DNA of 64,000 nucleotides from Holacanthus passer. Taxonomy: Eukaryota > Chordata > Actinopteri > Pomacanthidae. Under the pieces are notes generated by a model. It did no database searches. It saw only the letters and a list, made by a program, of their open reading frames with translations, and was not told where the DNA came from. Of the stretch, positions 26,401 to 42,300 are shown one piece after another. Each line of letters begins with the position of its first letter. The first letter of the stretch is position 1. The position numbers and the translations under genes were made by a program. The stretch spans positions 3,286,001 to 3,350,000 of the forward strand of contig JAFREQ010000039.1 in NCBI GenBank assembly GCA_025331565.1, in the 5' to 3' direction.

Positions 26401-29400
26401 AGGCAGTTGAATATTGTTAAATTTGTCTTTTTTTGGCTGATCCTCATTTAGTTATGATCTGTGTGGGCCCAGCTGCTGTTTATGTCTGAATCTGTGTGTG
26501 TCTCTTAATGGACTGGTCCACCTCTACTGTACAGCACAATTTAGAGAAACTGCTTTCTTTTTCTGTTTTATAGATTAGACTTTAAACCTCAGTCTGAGGT
26601 CAGTGTGGACAAACAGAGTTGGCTTGTGACGCAAGACAAATTTCAGAAGGAATCTGACAATGCAGGGCAATGTAATCTAATCAGTGTTCAGTTCAACGTC
26701 ATTGTCCGCCTTGGAAAGAGAACCACGGAGAGTTGTGACCTTATAACCATGATGTGATTGTATATTTAGAATCTTTCCTCTCTCTTCTGTTTTTAGATGA
26801 TATAAACATTTTAACTAGGTTTAAAGGACGTTAGAGGGATACCAGGCAGTACTTTTAAAGAGCTTAATACATGATTTGGAAATAACAATAGATCATTGTC
26901 AGATTCAATGTGATTGTCTTTCTTTAACTGAGGCACATGAGACATGATGACAGAGAGTGTGATTTAAAAAAAAACAAAAACCACCCAGTTTGTTCTGTGT
27001 CATATGAGGAGAAGAGGATGTAGCTGTTTGTATCCACCCTCTGCTGTAATGTGCCTTTCTGTTTCTTCCCTTTTTCTCTCTCAGGCCATCTGGCTGGTAG
27101 CCTTCGTGGCGTCTGTGCTGTTGGGCCTGGATTACGGCCTCCTGGTGGCCGTCACATTTGCCATTTTAACAGTCATCTACAGAACACAGAGGTACCCATA
27201 ACAGGCTTGTGTTCAGTCTAAATCTGTGTTTATTTTTGTTCCCATCACATTACTATTCACTGAATAAACATGACGCCACATATCATAGCATTTAAATACA
27301 TGTGTATAAACAGGTTTGAATAGTACTTTCAGGCCTGCTGACAGAAAAAGTGTTTCTGACCTTCCTCCTTGTCTTTCAGCCCTAAAAGTGCCATCCTGGG
27401 CCATGTTCCCGGCACAGGGCTGTACTGTGATGTGGATGAGTATGAAGAGGTGAGACTCTTAGAAGAGAAAACACTAGTCTGACTCTGAACGCAGGCTAAA
27501 AATGTCACACTGAGTCTGTTGGTCTGAACTAAACACGTAGGATTGGTGTTTTTGTTCCCAGGCGGCTGAATATGAGGGGATTAAGATTTTCCACTCCAAC
27601 TCTTCAATCTACTTTGCTAACAGTGACCTTTATGTGAACACCCTCAAGGAGAAGGTAATCCTCGTCAGTGTGTGTGTGTGTTCATAAAGTTAAATAAAAC
27701 TTAAGTTTAAAGTTAAGTAAAAATAAAGTTAAATAAAAGTTTTTGTGTCATTATGTATGCATGTTCTTTTCTTTCACCTCAAAAATCAGAGTTAAATGAT
27801 ATGATTAAAATGATTTAATGATACAATTAGCTTAAAAGATGAGATAGTAAATTTGATTCGTAAGCAAAGCATGACTGCATCAGTCCCTTTCTTTGCGGTC
27901 ATCTGTCATTGTGCTGGTGGCTTTTAACAAAATGCACTTTTCTAAAAGTGCTACAAACAAAGCAAAGATATAAAAATATGTATTATTTTCCTGATCAGGT
28001 TAAAATTTGGAACCACACAAGCATGGACAAAACAAAGTGCCGACTAGACAGAGCAGCTGAAAAGGACACTACAAACTGTTTCTGGCCTGTCTGCTAATAT
28101 TGATGATGCGTTTACAGACGGGAGTAAACCCTGAGCACTTACAAGCTGCCCGGAAAGCCCGGATGAAACAGAAGCAGAAGGCTAATGGCAACCAAAACTC
28201 TCCACTGAAGATTTGTGCCAAGGTGAGTCTGCGTTCCCTGCCTGGCTGCTTGTTGCGTATGTACATAGTCAGCTTTGTTGACCGTGTAAATATGCAGAAT
28301 ACTGTTATGTGTCTGTCACGTAGGGCCTTGTGTAAATCCTGGAGGAACTGAAAAAATTGTTTTCCCAGGCTGATATACGGTAGCAGGGAGTGACTGATCC
28401 CTTGGGAGCATTTAGCGGACGACGTTTCTCAGGCACTAAAAGGCAGTGATTACATTTTGTGAGAAATCCTGTGAAGAGAAAACTGCATTTATCCAACCAA
28501 TGAATGACATAGGTCAGATGTAACATTGAAATGAAAAGACATCTTGTTAGCTAGGTAGACAAATGCAAAGCTTACACATGTATATTCATGCGTAGAATTT
28601 GTACTTTTCTGACTTCCCCTTCAAAATACATGCAAAAATGATTTACAGATTTACAAACGATGATGTTGAATTATAAATTCGTAAAGAACCTTTTTCTTTG
28701 ATGGGTTCCAGTATGAGGAGCAGGGAGTGACCCATGAGGTTTTGTCCCATAACCATGTGGTGGAGGAGCAGAAGAATGGCCAGCTGGAGGACAGACACAC
28801 CGAGTCGGACTTAGAGGAGGCTGTCTTCCTTGAACCTCTCAGCGCTGTCCACTCAGTCATCCTGGACTGGACGCCTGCCAGCTTCATCGACTCAGTGGGA
28901 GCCAAAGCCATCAAACAGGTTCTTCCCTTTTTTTTCAGTGGAGGATATTTTCAATATCAGATTCACTATAACAAGTGTAGATGTTAACTTTTAAGTTTAA
29001 TTCCTGTGCTGCCTCAATGTCCTGCATCCTGATGTTCAGGATTTGACCTCAGTGAATAAGTCACTATCTGTCTCTGCAGGTTATTAAGGAATATGCAGCT
29101 GTGGATGTTCAGGTGGTCATAGCCGGCTGTAGCAGTAAGTAATCACGATGACCTTCTCTCTATTTGTTTAAAGCATAATTGTAGTACAGGGAAATATAGT
29201 AAGTGCTACTTCTTGAATCTGGAAATATGAAAACTGTCACAACCCATATTTACATGCAGGCCCCCTTTTTAAAATGCAGACTAACGTGGATAATGTTTTA
29301 TGATTAAGAGGATCCTAATTAATGATGCCTCACCCAGATTAAACAGGTTTTTCTAATGTGGAAACATCTTATTCTCCATCAGTTGTGTATGTGAGGGATC

Positions 29401-30182
29401 ATGAATATGTTTTCAAGGGATTTATAAAATTTGACAAATTCATCAATTGTTTTTTTTTTTTACTCTGCAGCCAGTTTATTAGATACACATGGCTACAACT
29501 AATAGAACAAAGGAATGATTTACTGCAACATTCTACTGTAGCTGTACTAACATTTTGTCCATCTCATTTATATCAGTGAGACTAGACATCCACCCCAGTA
29601 TAACACGGTTCAACAGCAACACACGAACAGAACTTCTTGGAGCCAGAGTTTATCGCAGGGCTGTTGAATTGGACTGTATTTGTTTTATCTAGGCGGAGCT
29701 ATTCAACTGACAATGGAGTTTCAATTGCTTGTAATAGTATTTGTTTCATGATCTGTTTTGCAATGGTTGATTTATTCATTTGTATTGCATTTTATTAGTC
29801 TGTCCCTATTGCCTATTAATTATCAATTCAAATCAATTCAACTGTTTTACATGCTTTCTATTAAAATATCCAACTGTTTGTCAGTAGTGGAGTAGAATGG
29901 CCAAGCTGAATGTATAATTTTTTTGCTGGTGGGCTGTGATCAGGTCCCTTAATGGTGCACTTGGCACAGCAAGAACACATAAATATGTATAAAATGGTCT
30001 GACTGATCTTGTGTCTCTGTTTCAATTTCCAAGGAAGCCTACTGTCTGAGCTGGACACCTTACAGTTTTTTACTGGCATCATTACTCCAGAGATTGTGTT
30101 CCCCACCGTCCACGATGCTGTGCTCCACTGTCAACACTCAAATTCCCGCTCGCCAGCTGCTGCAACCAATGAAACGACCTGA
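17418..30182 (+). CDS. slc26a5: slc26a5-like anion transporter / prestin, complete
   Basis: Seventeen coding exons: 17418-17575, 19413-19552, 19874-19984, 22154-22335, 22619-22783, 22923-23158, 23283-23430, 25595-25708, 25835-25912, 26170-26265, 27085-27191, 27380-27449, 27562-27654, 28118-28222, 28712-28918, 29080-29134, 30034-30182. All phases close, giving 737 residues (mammalian prestin about 744). The N-terminal SLC26 motif ([10 protein letters not shown]) is followed by the membrane domain (about 75-505) with [36 protein letters not shown] and [15 protein letters not shown]405-R406 correspond to the anion-site Ser398-Arg399 of mammalian prestin. A C-terminal STAS domain follows (about 515-720). 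It is nearer to prestin than to human SLC26A6, and it holds the SLC26A5 position next to psmc2. Fish orthologues are expected to transport anions rather than act as full motors. An slc26a6-like label is the alternative. One ancestral intron appears lost in exon 6. Confidence 0.85.
17600..17662 (+). mobile_element. Fish LINE/SINE 3' tail with (TATCT)n
   Basis: 'CAGATTTCCCCACTGAGGGA', then 'CGAATAAAGGTTTATCGTA', is the recognisable 3' end of fish non-LTR elements (consensus recalled as TCCCC...GGGATCAATAAAGT). It is followed by TATCT pentamers. It begins about 25 bp after the donor of slc26a5 coding exon 1, which is unusually close to a splice site. Confidence 0.55.
20560..21022 (+). repeat. 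Intronic duplication, copy A
   Basis: This segment and 21510-22131 are clearly related along several hundred bases. Shared blocks in the same order are 'AAACTGCCAAC', 'CTACTTTCTTTCC', 'TCAAATGTCAGCTCTAA', 'CTGCTCAACCTTTT', 'ACAAAAGATCTGA', 'CGCTGTGGAAATGATGA'-like, 'ATAACTGGGCTGCTGTTCAA', 'AGCCTTTTCACTCAA' and 'CATGATTCAG'. The offset is about 950-1065 bp. Both copies lie in the slc26a5 intron 19985-22153. No reading frame is preserved. Confidence 0.75.
21510..22131 (+). repeat. Intronic duplication, copy B
   Basis: This is the partner of 20560-21022. It carries about 110 bp of extra sequence near its start (after 'CTGTCCCAGGAGGCCAGCTC') relative to copy A. It ends just before the polypyrimidine/TG stretch and acceptor of the exon at 22154. 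Divergence is substantial, so the duplication is old, or both are copies of an unrecognised dispersed repeat. Confidence 0.7.
23710..23781 (+). tRNA. tRNA-Pro (anticodon AGG)
   Basis: A 72-nt cloverleaf can be drawn by eye. The acceptor stem GGCTCGT pairs perfectly with ACGAGCC (23774-23780), with discriminator C. The anticodon stem CTCGC/GCGAG encloses loop TTAGGGT with anticodon AGG at 23742-23744. The T arm is CCGGG-TTCAAAT-CCCGG. The B box is GGTTCAAATCC, and a TTTT Pol III terminator follows at 23784-23787. All stems are intact, so it looks functional. It lies in sense orientation inside the slc26a5 intron 23431-25594. Fish tRNA-derived SINEs were considered, but there is no SINE body after it. 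Confidence 0.95.
23905..23951 (+). mobile_element. 5' fragment of a SINE-like repeat split by a transposon
   Basis: 'GGGGCGGCTAGAGCTCCTGA' and the following bases up to 'GGTTGGTCCAGTT' resemble the tRNA-like head of a common fish repeat. The expected remainder resumes at 25019 after the inverted-repeat element. The assignment depends on that pairing. Confidence 0.4.
23952..25018. mobile_element. About 1.07-kb DNA transposon with terminal inverted repeats
   Basis: The termini are near-perfect inverted repeats of 22 bp. The left is GGCCAGAGGGCTGTACTACG (plus AA) at 23952-23973. The right is its reverse complement at 24997-25018 with a single mismatch, and the inner 15 bp are identical. The interior has further 'GTACTACGAA' words but no transposase frame, so it is non-autonomous. 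A clear target-site duplication was not found. The family (Harbinger/PIF or another cut-and-paste group) is undetermined. Confidence 0.75.
25019..25135 (+). mobile_element. 3' fragment of the split SINE-like repeat
   Basis: 'AGTGTCCTTGGGCAAGATAC', 'TGATGGCTGTTCCATCAGTA', 'TGTGAATGGATAAAAGCATC' and 'TGCTAAATGAAATTGTA' are the familiar tail of a fish repeat family. The fragment begins exactly where the inverted-repeat transposon ends. This implies that the transposon inserted into an older copy. Confidence 0.6.
29471..29709. mobile_element. MITE with 'CCAGTTTATTAG' termini
   Basis: The left end reads CCAGTTTATTAGATACACAT, then GGCTACAACTAATA. The right end, read in reverse complement, is CAGTTGAATAGCTCCGCCTA, then GATAAAACAAATA. 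This gives long imperfect inverted termini for a 239-bp element. The interior phrase 'CTAACATTTTGTCCATC' belongs to the same fish family. Shorter fragments occur at 43605-43650 and 61318-61345. It lies in the last slc26a5 intron. Confidence 0.6.
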
Positions 30183-31046
30183 AGATGACGCCTGTAACCG
30201 AGGACAAACAGCGGCAGCAAGTTCCTGACTTGCAGATTCGAGAGGTCCCGCACCCTGTAGGAGGAGCTGTAGGAGTGATGAACTTATCTCCACTGATGTT
30301 CTAGCATCACAGGAGAGATGAACTGGACAATCATTCATATTGAATAGAGTGTTTGTTGCCCAGGTGGATGCTCTTCACTCTCAAGAGTCAACCTTTTTAA
30401 CTCAAAGTGCCCAGAGCAACGGGATATGAGGCAGTTTTTATCCAATCAGAAATTCAGGATTCCCAGCTGACATTCCTACAGCCTTATTCCTCTGCATCCT
30501 CTCTGTCAGGAGTGGATTGCTTAGAGTTGCACTCTTAAATAAGTCTTTTTGTAGTTCTGCTAAAGTTCTTACTGCTCTGCTGGGAGAAAGACATTTTAAA
30601 GTAAGCTGCTAGTGCTGCTTTGGTCCAAATGACCTTAGTTAGAATGATTTCTGTCCAGTTGGTGGTGAAAACCTCCATGAAACTGACTAGAAGCTGTCTG
30701 TCATTATCATGCTGTATCAAATGTTTATGATTACTGAGAAGCCGTGTCCAGATGGATTAGAGTATTATGTCAGTTGTATTTCTGTGTGATTGTGTATTTA
30801 AACCAGCAAAAGCACTATCATTGGTCAACTTGCAGTGTCATGTTTGTTGTTACAGTATATCTTCATTGCTGTTTGAGTCTGAGTACAGCCTTGTATACTG
30901 TTGTAGAGTCTGTCAGTGCACATTTTAGCACAAGTGTTATATTTTTCAAAAGTTTGAGTTGTGCTGTTATTGTATAACAGAAGGCCTTTAAAGTTAACCT
31001 GTGGTTATTTGACACCGTGTAACAAAGCAATGACACTCAACTCTGG
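30183..31046 (+). other. slc26a5: slc26a5 3' untranslated region
   Basis: About 865 nt lie between the stop codon and the only plus-strand AATAAA. No coding potential or recognisable repeat was seen. The extent is inferred from the polyadenylation signal. Confidence 0.6.
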
Positions 31047-31059
31047 AATAAACTTTATT
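31047..31059. terminator. Composite polyadenylation signal for convergent slc26a5 and psmc2
   Basis: AATAAA on the plus strand (31047-31052) is followed after one base by TTTATT (31054-31059), which is AATAAA on the minus strand. It lies 865 nt past the slc26a5 stop and 105 nt past the psmc2 stop. With normal cleavage 10-30 nt downstream, the two mRNAs would overlap by a few tens of bases. Confidence 0.75.
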
Positions 31060-31163
31060 TTTAAGTGAACAAGAATGACAACAAAAAGGACAATATTTTT
31101 TGACAGTTCTCTGCTTTTTTTTTTTTGACCGTAAAAAGCCAATGCTGAAACTCTCACACACAC

Positions 31164-35873
<4,710 letters not shown>

Positions 35874-36372
35874 TTTTTAGTTATAGTATAAAGTATTTCT
35901 CACAATAAGACTAAGCTGCTTCGGCGAGCAAACTATACCATTACACAGCAGCTTTGAGCTTCCGCCGCTGTGCGCTACTCACCGGAAGTACAGGCCGGAA
36001 TTGTATTTAAGATGTACCACCAATAAAAAAAAATATATATATATATTTGTCAAGCAAAAAACACTTTCTCATAATTATGATTCTTCATTGTAAATAATAG
36101 TTAAATCTTGCAATTTTTAATTAATACGAGTGCGTTTTCAGCAAAGAGGTACTGCTTCATGAAACGAAATGCGGAACGATAGTGCGGAGCAGTAATGACC
36201 ACACGGAGCGGTTAACGGCGGCGGCGTGACAGAAGAGCTCGTTTTCGGATTGGTACTCGCATAGGGAGGCCCATGTGGTGTGTAAATGAGCGGGCCACAA
36301 ACTTCAGCACTTTAGAAAGCTCCCACTTGGTCGTTTCGGCACCTGAATGTTCGTGTGCTCCGTTTTTCTAAG
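35874..36372. promoter_or_regulatory. Bidirectional promoter region of psmc2 and dnajc2
   Basis: The two start codons are 499 bp apart and diverge, as the human orthologues do. An ETS/GABP-type site ACCGGAAGTA lies at 35981-35990, 108 bp upstream of the psmc2 ATG. A second GGCCGGAA is just beyond it. A GC-rich block (about 36195-36260) with an inverted CCAAT (GGATTGG) lies on the dnajc2 side. No TATA box sits at a sensible distance. A short (TA)n tract is at 36040-36053. Housekeeping-type bidirectional control is inferred. Confidence 0.7.
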
Positions 36373-39300
36373 ATGTTGTTAGAAGCGCTGGACGGTGATG
36401 AGACGGTTGTCTTTACAGCCGCTGCCGGTAAGACTGACAGAAGCCAGGGGAAGGTAGCTAGCTAAGCTACCAGTGATATATGTGAAGACTGTTGCTATAC
36501 TCGTTAGCATGCCGCTAAAAGCAGACAGCAAGGACTAAGCTAGTACCAGCTAATTTTAGAGCTTGGAAGAGTCTCTTTATTCTTAATACTTATTGTTTAT
36601 TCCAGTTGAGTTTTCCTGTGTTGTATAATGTAACCGAGCTGCTGCCCACTCATGGCTGCACTTGCTGCAGTAATTTATTAGAGCTCTTCACATTAGCTGC
36701 ACACTTGCTAGTTGCTTGATATTTAACACATTCTCACACGTGTCAGACATTCATTACCGGACTGTTACAGAATGTCTGGACACCTGTTATACTTTCAGAT
36801 AGTCTAAGCGGTCGCCATTTTTTTATGAGTACAAAAACAGCTATAGTTTTTCCTTATTAAAGGACAGTTTCACCAAACCACCCTCTGATCTGACTGGTGG
36901 CCTTTCATCCAGGTGGTTTTGGTGCAATTTGCAGAGCACCTGCAATATTGACTGTTGACACCTCAAATATATATTACTGTAGCTCATTGGCATTTAATAA
37001 TGGTGCTCAGAGTCATGAAAAAGAATCTTGTCAAAGTATTTTAAAGTTTTCAGATTTGGTTAAATGTGTTCAAGAACAAATGTCACAAGCTCAATGTGGA
37101 CCCTCAGGTCTGATGAGTCCACATTTCCAATTGGTGTTGGATATCATAGATGTCATTTTCTCCAGGCTAAAGAAGAAAAGGACCGTACAGATTGTCCATA
37201 AGCCGGCATTTGTGTCTTAGTGCCCATGGCATGGGTAACTTACACATCTGTGAATTCACCTTTAATGCTGAAAGCTACATACAGGTTTTTGGAGCAGCAT
37301 GTGCTACCATCCAGACGATGCCTTTTTCAGGGGTGTCCCTGCTTATTTCAGCAAGACTATGCCAAGCTGCATTCTGCTTGTGTTACATCAGAGTGGCTTT
37401 GTAGTAAAAGAGTGTGGGCACTAGACTGGCCTGTCTGCAGTCCAGACCTGTCTCCCATTGAAAATGTGTGGTACATTATGAATTACAAAATACAACAAGG
37501 GAGAAGTTGTATATTAAGCAAGAATGGGAAATAATTTGACTGACAAAATTCCCAAACACTTACTGCGTTGTTAAAAGGAAAGGTGACACAGTGGTAAACA
37601 TGCTCCTGTCCCAACATTTTTGAAATGTATTGTGGGAATCAAATTCCGAATTAGTGTATATTTACAAAAAAAAAGATAATTTTGAACATTGATATCTTGT
37701 CTTTGTACTACTTTCAATTCAATTTACAGCTAAAAATCAAATCAGGTTCCCAGTAGAAGGAAAAACACTAGGTTCAACCACAAAAGGAAAGCTCTGATGT
37801 GTTTAACTGTAGTCAAAGTCATGTACAAACAGAGTTTGCATCAGTTTAAATCCTCTTTTAAATATACGTTTTCAGTTTTAGTTATTAAAGGCCATTATGC
37901 TTCTTTGTACAGGGGACTGCTACAGCTGATAGTGTCAAATATCATCATATTGTTGTCTTGATGAGAAAGAGTTGAAAGAAACCTTTCTGTTCCCCCTCAG
38001 CCTCTGTGCAGGTCCAGGTGGAGCCTGTGGGGCGATGGTTTGAGGCCTATATGAAGAGGAGGAACAGGAGCACATCTGCGTCCTTCCAGGAGCTGGAGGA
38101 GGAAGAGGAGTCCTCAGAGGAGTCAGAGGATGAGGAGTTTCAGCTGGAGGAGTACCCAATGCTCCGAACACTTGACCCCAAAGACTGGAAGGTATCAGAC
38201 TAAATCAGAAAATGTCCAACAAAGAGAACTTTCTGTTTCCTTTGCAGACCTGATGCATCACAGGAGGAGACACTCAATTCACAAAATCACTCAAAATCTG
38301 GTTTTTAATGTCACCCTGCAGTTTGGATTAGTTGAGGAAATACATACAATTTGATGAATTATCTGTTAACTGCAGTTGCTGCAATATGTCCTTTAATCGG
38401 CTGGAACCTCGTGTTCACAGCAGCTGCAGTGACACCTCATATGTAGTTAATTTATAAAATACTCAAAATCTAATCAATAAATGTGACATATCAGCTTGCC
38501 ATTTGAACCCTTCGCTTACCTGTAACGTGTTTCTCAGAATCAAGATCACTATGCTGTCCTCGGGCTTGCACACTTGAGGTACAAAGCCACGCAGAAACAG
38601 ATCAAAGCTGCCCGTGAGTATGCATCTTCTGCCTGCCCTTATGGATTGTTTCTCTAATTGGTGGAAATATATATAGTATTTTCATCATATTCTCTGGTGC
38701 TTCTCAACAGACAAAGCAATTGTGTTGAAGCACCATCCTGACAAGAGGAAAGCTGCAGGAGAACAGATTGTAGAAGGAGACAACGACTACTTCACCTGTA
38801 TAACTAAAGGTATACAACGCTGCTTCTGATTGTGAACTGCACTGATGTTTTTTCTGGAGGGTCCTTAACTCACTGTCATCATTTTCTGTTTGTCATTGTT
38901 TGAACCTCAGCTATAGAAATCCTGTCGGACCCTGTGAAGAGGAGAGCCTTCGACAGCGTAGATCCTACCTTTGACAATGCAGTGCCTTCAAAGGGCGAAG
39001 GCAAGGAAAACTTTTTTGAGGTGTTCGCTCCCGTTTTTGAGAGAAATGCGAGATGGTCTTCCAAAAAGCATGTGCCCAAACTTGGAACCATGGAGTCCTC
39101 TTTCGAAGAAGTCGATAATTTTTACTCTTTTTGGTAAGTGGATTCTTCCTAGCTTCCTAGCAATAAATGTTGAGTTTATTCGAGAAATGTCAGAAAGATG
39201 GCATTTAGCTGTCTCAAAAACACAAGTTAAAGAAGAGAAAATGTTTTAACTTGGATGTCTATTTCTGTTAAAGGTACAACTTTGACTCATGGAGGGAATT

Positions 39301-42300
39301 CTCATACTTGGATGAAGAGGAAAAAGAAAAGGCAGAATGGTAAGCTTGTGTGTGTGTGTTGTGTGTGTGTGTGTGTGTGTCAGCAGTCCATTGTACTGAA
39401 ACACAGCTCAGCTCCCGTGTTATAACTGAAGTGTCAGACTGAAATGTGTTATCTCTCCCTTGCAGTCGAGATGAGAGGAGATGGATTGAAAAGCAGAATC
39501 GAGCTTCCAGAGCTCAGAGGAAGAAGGAGGAGATGAACAGAATACGAACACTAGTTGGTACAGTCTCAGAGCCGGCACACACTGCAGGATGATGGAACAA
39601 CTAAAAATATCATAAATCTACATTAGGCTATTAAATAGTTTGCCAAAAACTTCCCTGTATATGAAAACAGTCTATAACTATGGTGCATGGTCCTGGAAGT
39701 CAGTGCTGAAAATGAGTGACACTGATGAGATTTATTGCTTCACTGCAGATACTGCCTACAGCTGTGACCCTAGAATAAAGAAATTCAAAGAAGAAGAAAA
39801 AGCAAGGAAGGAGTCTGAGAAGAAGGCTAAAGCTGACGCCAAGAAGAGAGAGCAGGAGGAGAAGGAGCGAGTAAGTCTCATTCTAAACAGGACACCTGTC
39901 TATCACCTGTCCATTGACTGTCATCACCCCAACCTTTCAGTCTCGGTCAATACTTTGTCTCCCCACTCTATCTGTGACTCTTGAACCCATTGGTTCCTAC
40001 TAATGACTAATAATTGAATATAATAACAGCTTGTCGCTGTTGTTTTTAGCAAACGTCACTTAAACAGGAGGAAGTGGTGCATGTGTAGGGGACTATTTTC
40101 AGCGGCAGGATTAATCCACTTATGATACTAAAGTGAGTAATTGGGGCAGCAGGACAGTGTATATGGGATTGAGTCAAAATAAACTACAGTGTGTGTGTTC
40201 ATGGTAATGATGGAACATGTCACCCAGTGCAACAGTGTGGCTCATTGATGTGTTTTCAATGGTCTCTTTGACACCAATGAAGCTCTAGGGCACAGAGGGA
40301 AAAGATATACCAGGCTTTGATCTACACCACGACTTGTTAATGATTAAGGATGATATTTTACCCTTTCTAGTCTTTTTAAGTTTTTGGATTTTATTGAGAC
40401 ACCTAAATTGAACAAAGTCAAAATCTGCTCAACGTACCATAAACTGCTCACCAGCAGATGTCAAGCTTTAGATGGGTCAGGGTTTAGTTTTTTGAAATGA
40501 TGGCACCTCTGGCAAACGTTCATCAGTCAGTTTTTGGTGTTTTCCAGGCCCGACAGGCGGAACTGGAGGCAGCTCGTTTGGTGAAGGAGAAGGAGGAAGA
40601 GGAGGCCAAGCAGGCAGCCCAGCAGGCCAAGAAGGAGAAAGAGATCCAGAAGAAGGCCATTAAGAAGGAGAGGCAGAAACTTCGGACTACCTGCAAGGTC
40701 ATAGAAGCACTCTTAGTCTCAAACCTGAGACCTGCATTGATCATATTGCTTTAGTTAACGTTGTTTTCTGTCTCCATTGTTCTCACACCACAGAACTGGA
40801 ATTACTTTGCTGACAATGAAGCTGACAGTGTGAAAATGATGGAGGAAGTGGAGAAGCTCTGTGATCGGCTGGAGCTGACAAGGTACAGTCAGCTACAAGA
40901 TCATTACTTGGATGAATTTTAATGTTGTAATAAATAGGTCAGCTATTTAAGATCATCCGAGCCTTACAATGCTTTCAGGAACTAGAGCCCTAAGATGTGT
41001 ATTTTATGATACTTGTCTGTTTCCAGTCTGCAGTCCCTGAATGAAATCCTGGCCTCAGGCTCAAAAGACGACAGTAAAGCAGCCGTGGAGAAGCAGGTAA
41101 AAAGGCACTGTGTTTTTAGCTGATAAAGGAAATACGCAGCAAAGATCGCCAGGAGACTCCACACATACCACCCTTCCTCACAAGTGTACAAACATACTGG
41201 CGTTCCTTGCTTTAGGTTCAGGAGGTGAACGCCCAGCTGCAGAGGGAGAGGGAGGCTGAGGTCCAGGCGAGGCAGGCGGCTCGCAGTGCCGACCAGGCCA
41301 GCGGAGGAGGAGGAGGAGGCGGGGGGAAGGGCTGGAACGAGGATGACCTCCAGCTGCTCATCAAAGCTGTCAACCTGTTCCCTGCTGGAACCAACGCCAG
41401 GTAGACACTCACATCATGTCTACACAGGATGCGATCAGGCACACTATTTAGTGTTTAAGTAATATAGTGCAAGTAAAACACAAAGTGTTACGATTATCTG
41501 TTCTATTAGACGTGTGGGAGACAGACAACTGAAAAATGCTGCTGAGAGGCTTCCTGTGCCAACATATCAGCAGTTAAACTAGCTAGATATGCATGTCAGG
41601 ACAGAAAAGTACAGTGACCCTGGCCTTCATCATGGTGATGTGTCACATTTCAACAGTGGCAAAACATGCGCATGCATTAGTATGTGTTCTGTCATGACTG
41701 TCTTTGTATTTGAAAAGATTCTACACAACACAACGTGTCTTGTTTTTTGGTAGATTCAGACTCATTTTTTGTTTCTCCAAAACTTTTTCTTTGACTCTTT
41801 CTTTCTCTCACACAATTGATTCTCATTTCTGCTCCTTTACCTGTGCCCATTTTTTTTTTTTTTTTTTTTTAATGTTACTCAAAAAAAGAGAAGTGCTTGG
41901 TTTTTACAACAGATCTCCCTGCTGAAATACAGGTGAATTGTTGACGTGTAAAAAAAACCCAAAGTGGTTTGTTTTTCGTGATTGTGCAGCCCTGCTTTGA
42001 CCTTCATTCAGAAAAAGGGACAAGTAAAACTTAGTTGTTTTTTCCCTTCCAGATGGGAAGTTATTGCCAACTATATGAACCTGCACTCCACCAGTGGCAT
42101 GAAGAGGACCGCCAAAGACGTCATCAACAAAGCCAAGAATCTACAACGGCTAGGTGGGCTCACATATGAAGAAACTATGATTTACACAACCCTCTACATG
42201 TGGTCTTCAGGGCCACGCAGTTCTGCACTTGAATACACTACTGCTTATTAATTCTAGTTAAGACCTGTAGATGAGCTATTTAAGATTCATCTAGCATGTA

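Noticed and set aside
37220..37534. 104-codon transposase-like frame taken as a live gene
   Set aside because: Recognisable Tc1/mariner motifs are spread over different frames with stops and no catalytic N-terminus, so it is a relic.
41849..41871. Poly-T runs (also near 9945-9960 and 48052-48070) as possible retrotransposon tails
   Set aside because: No element body is visible next to them; treated as simple sequence.
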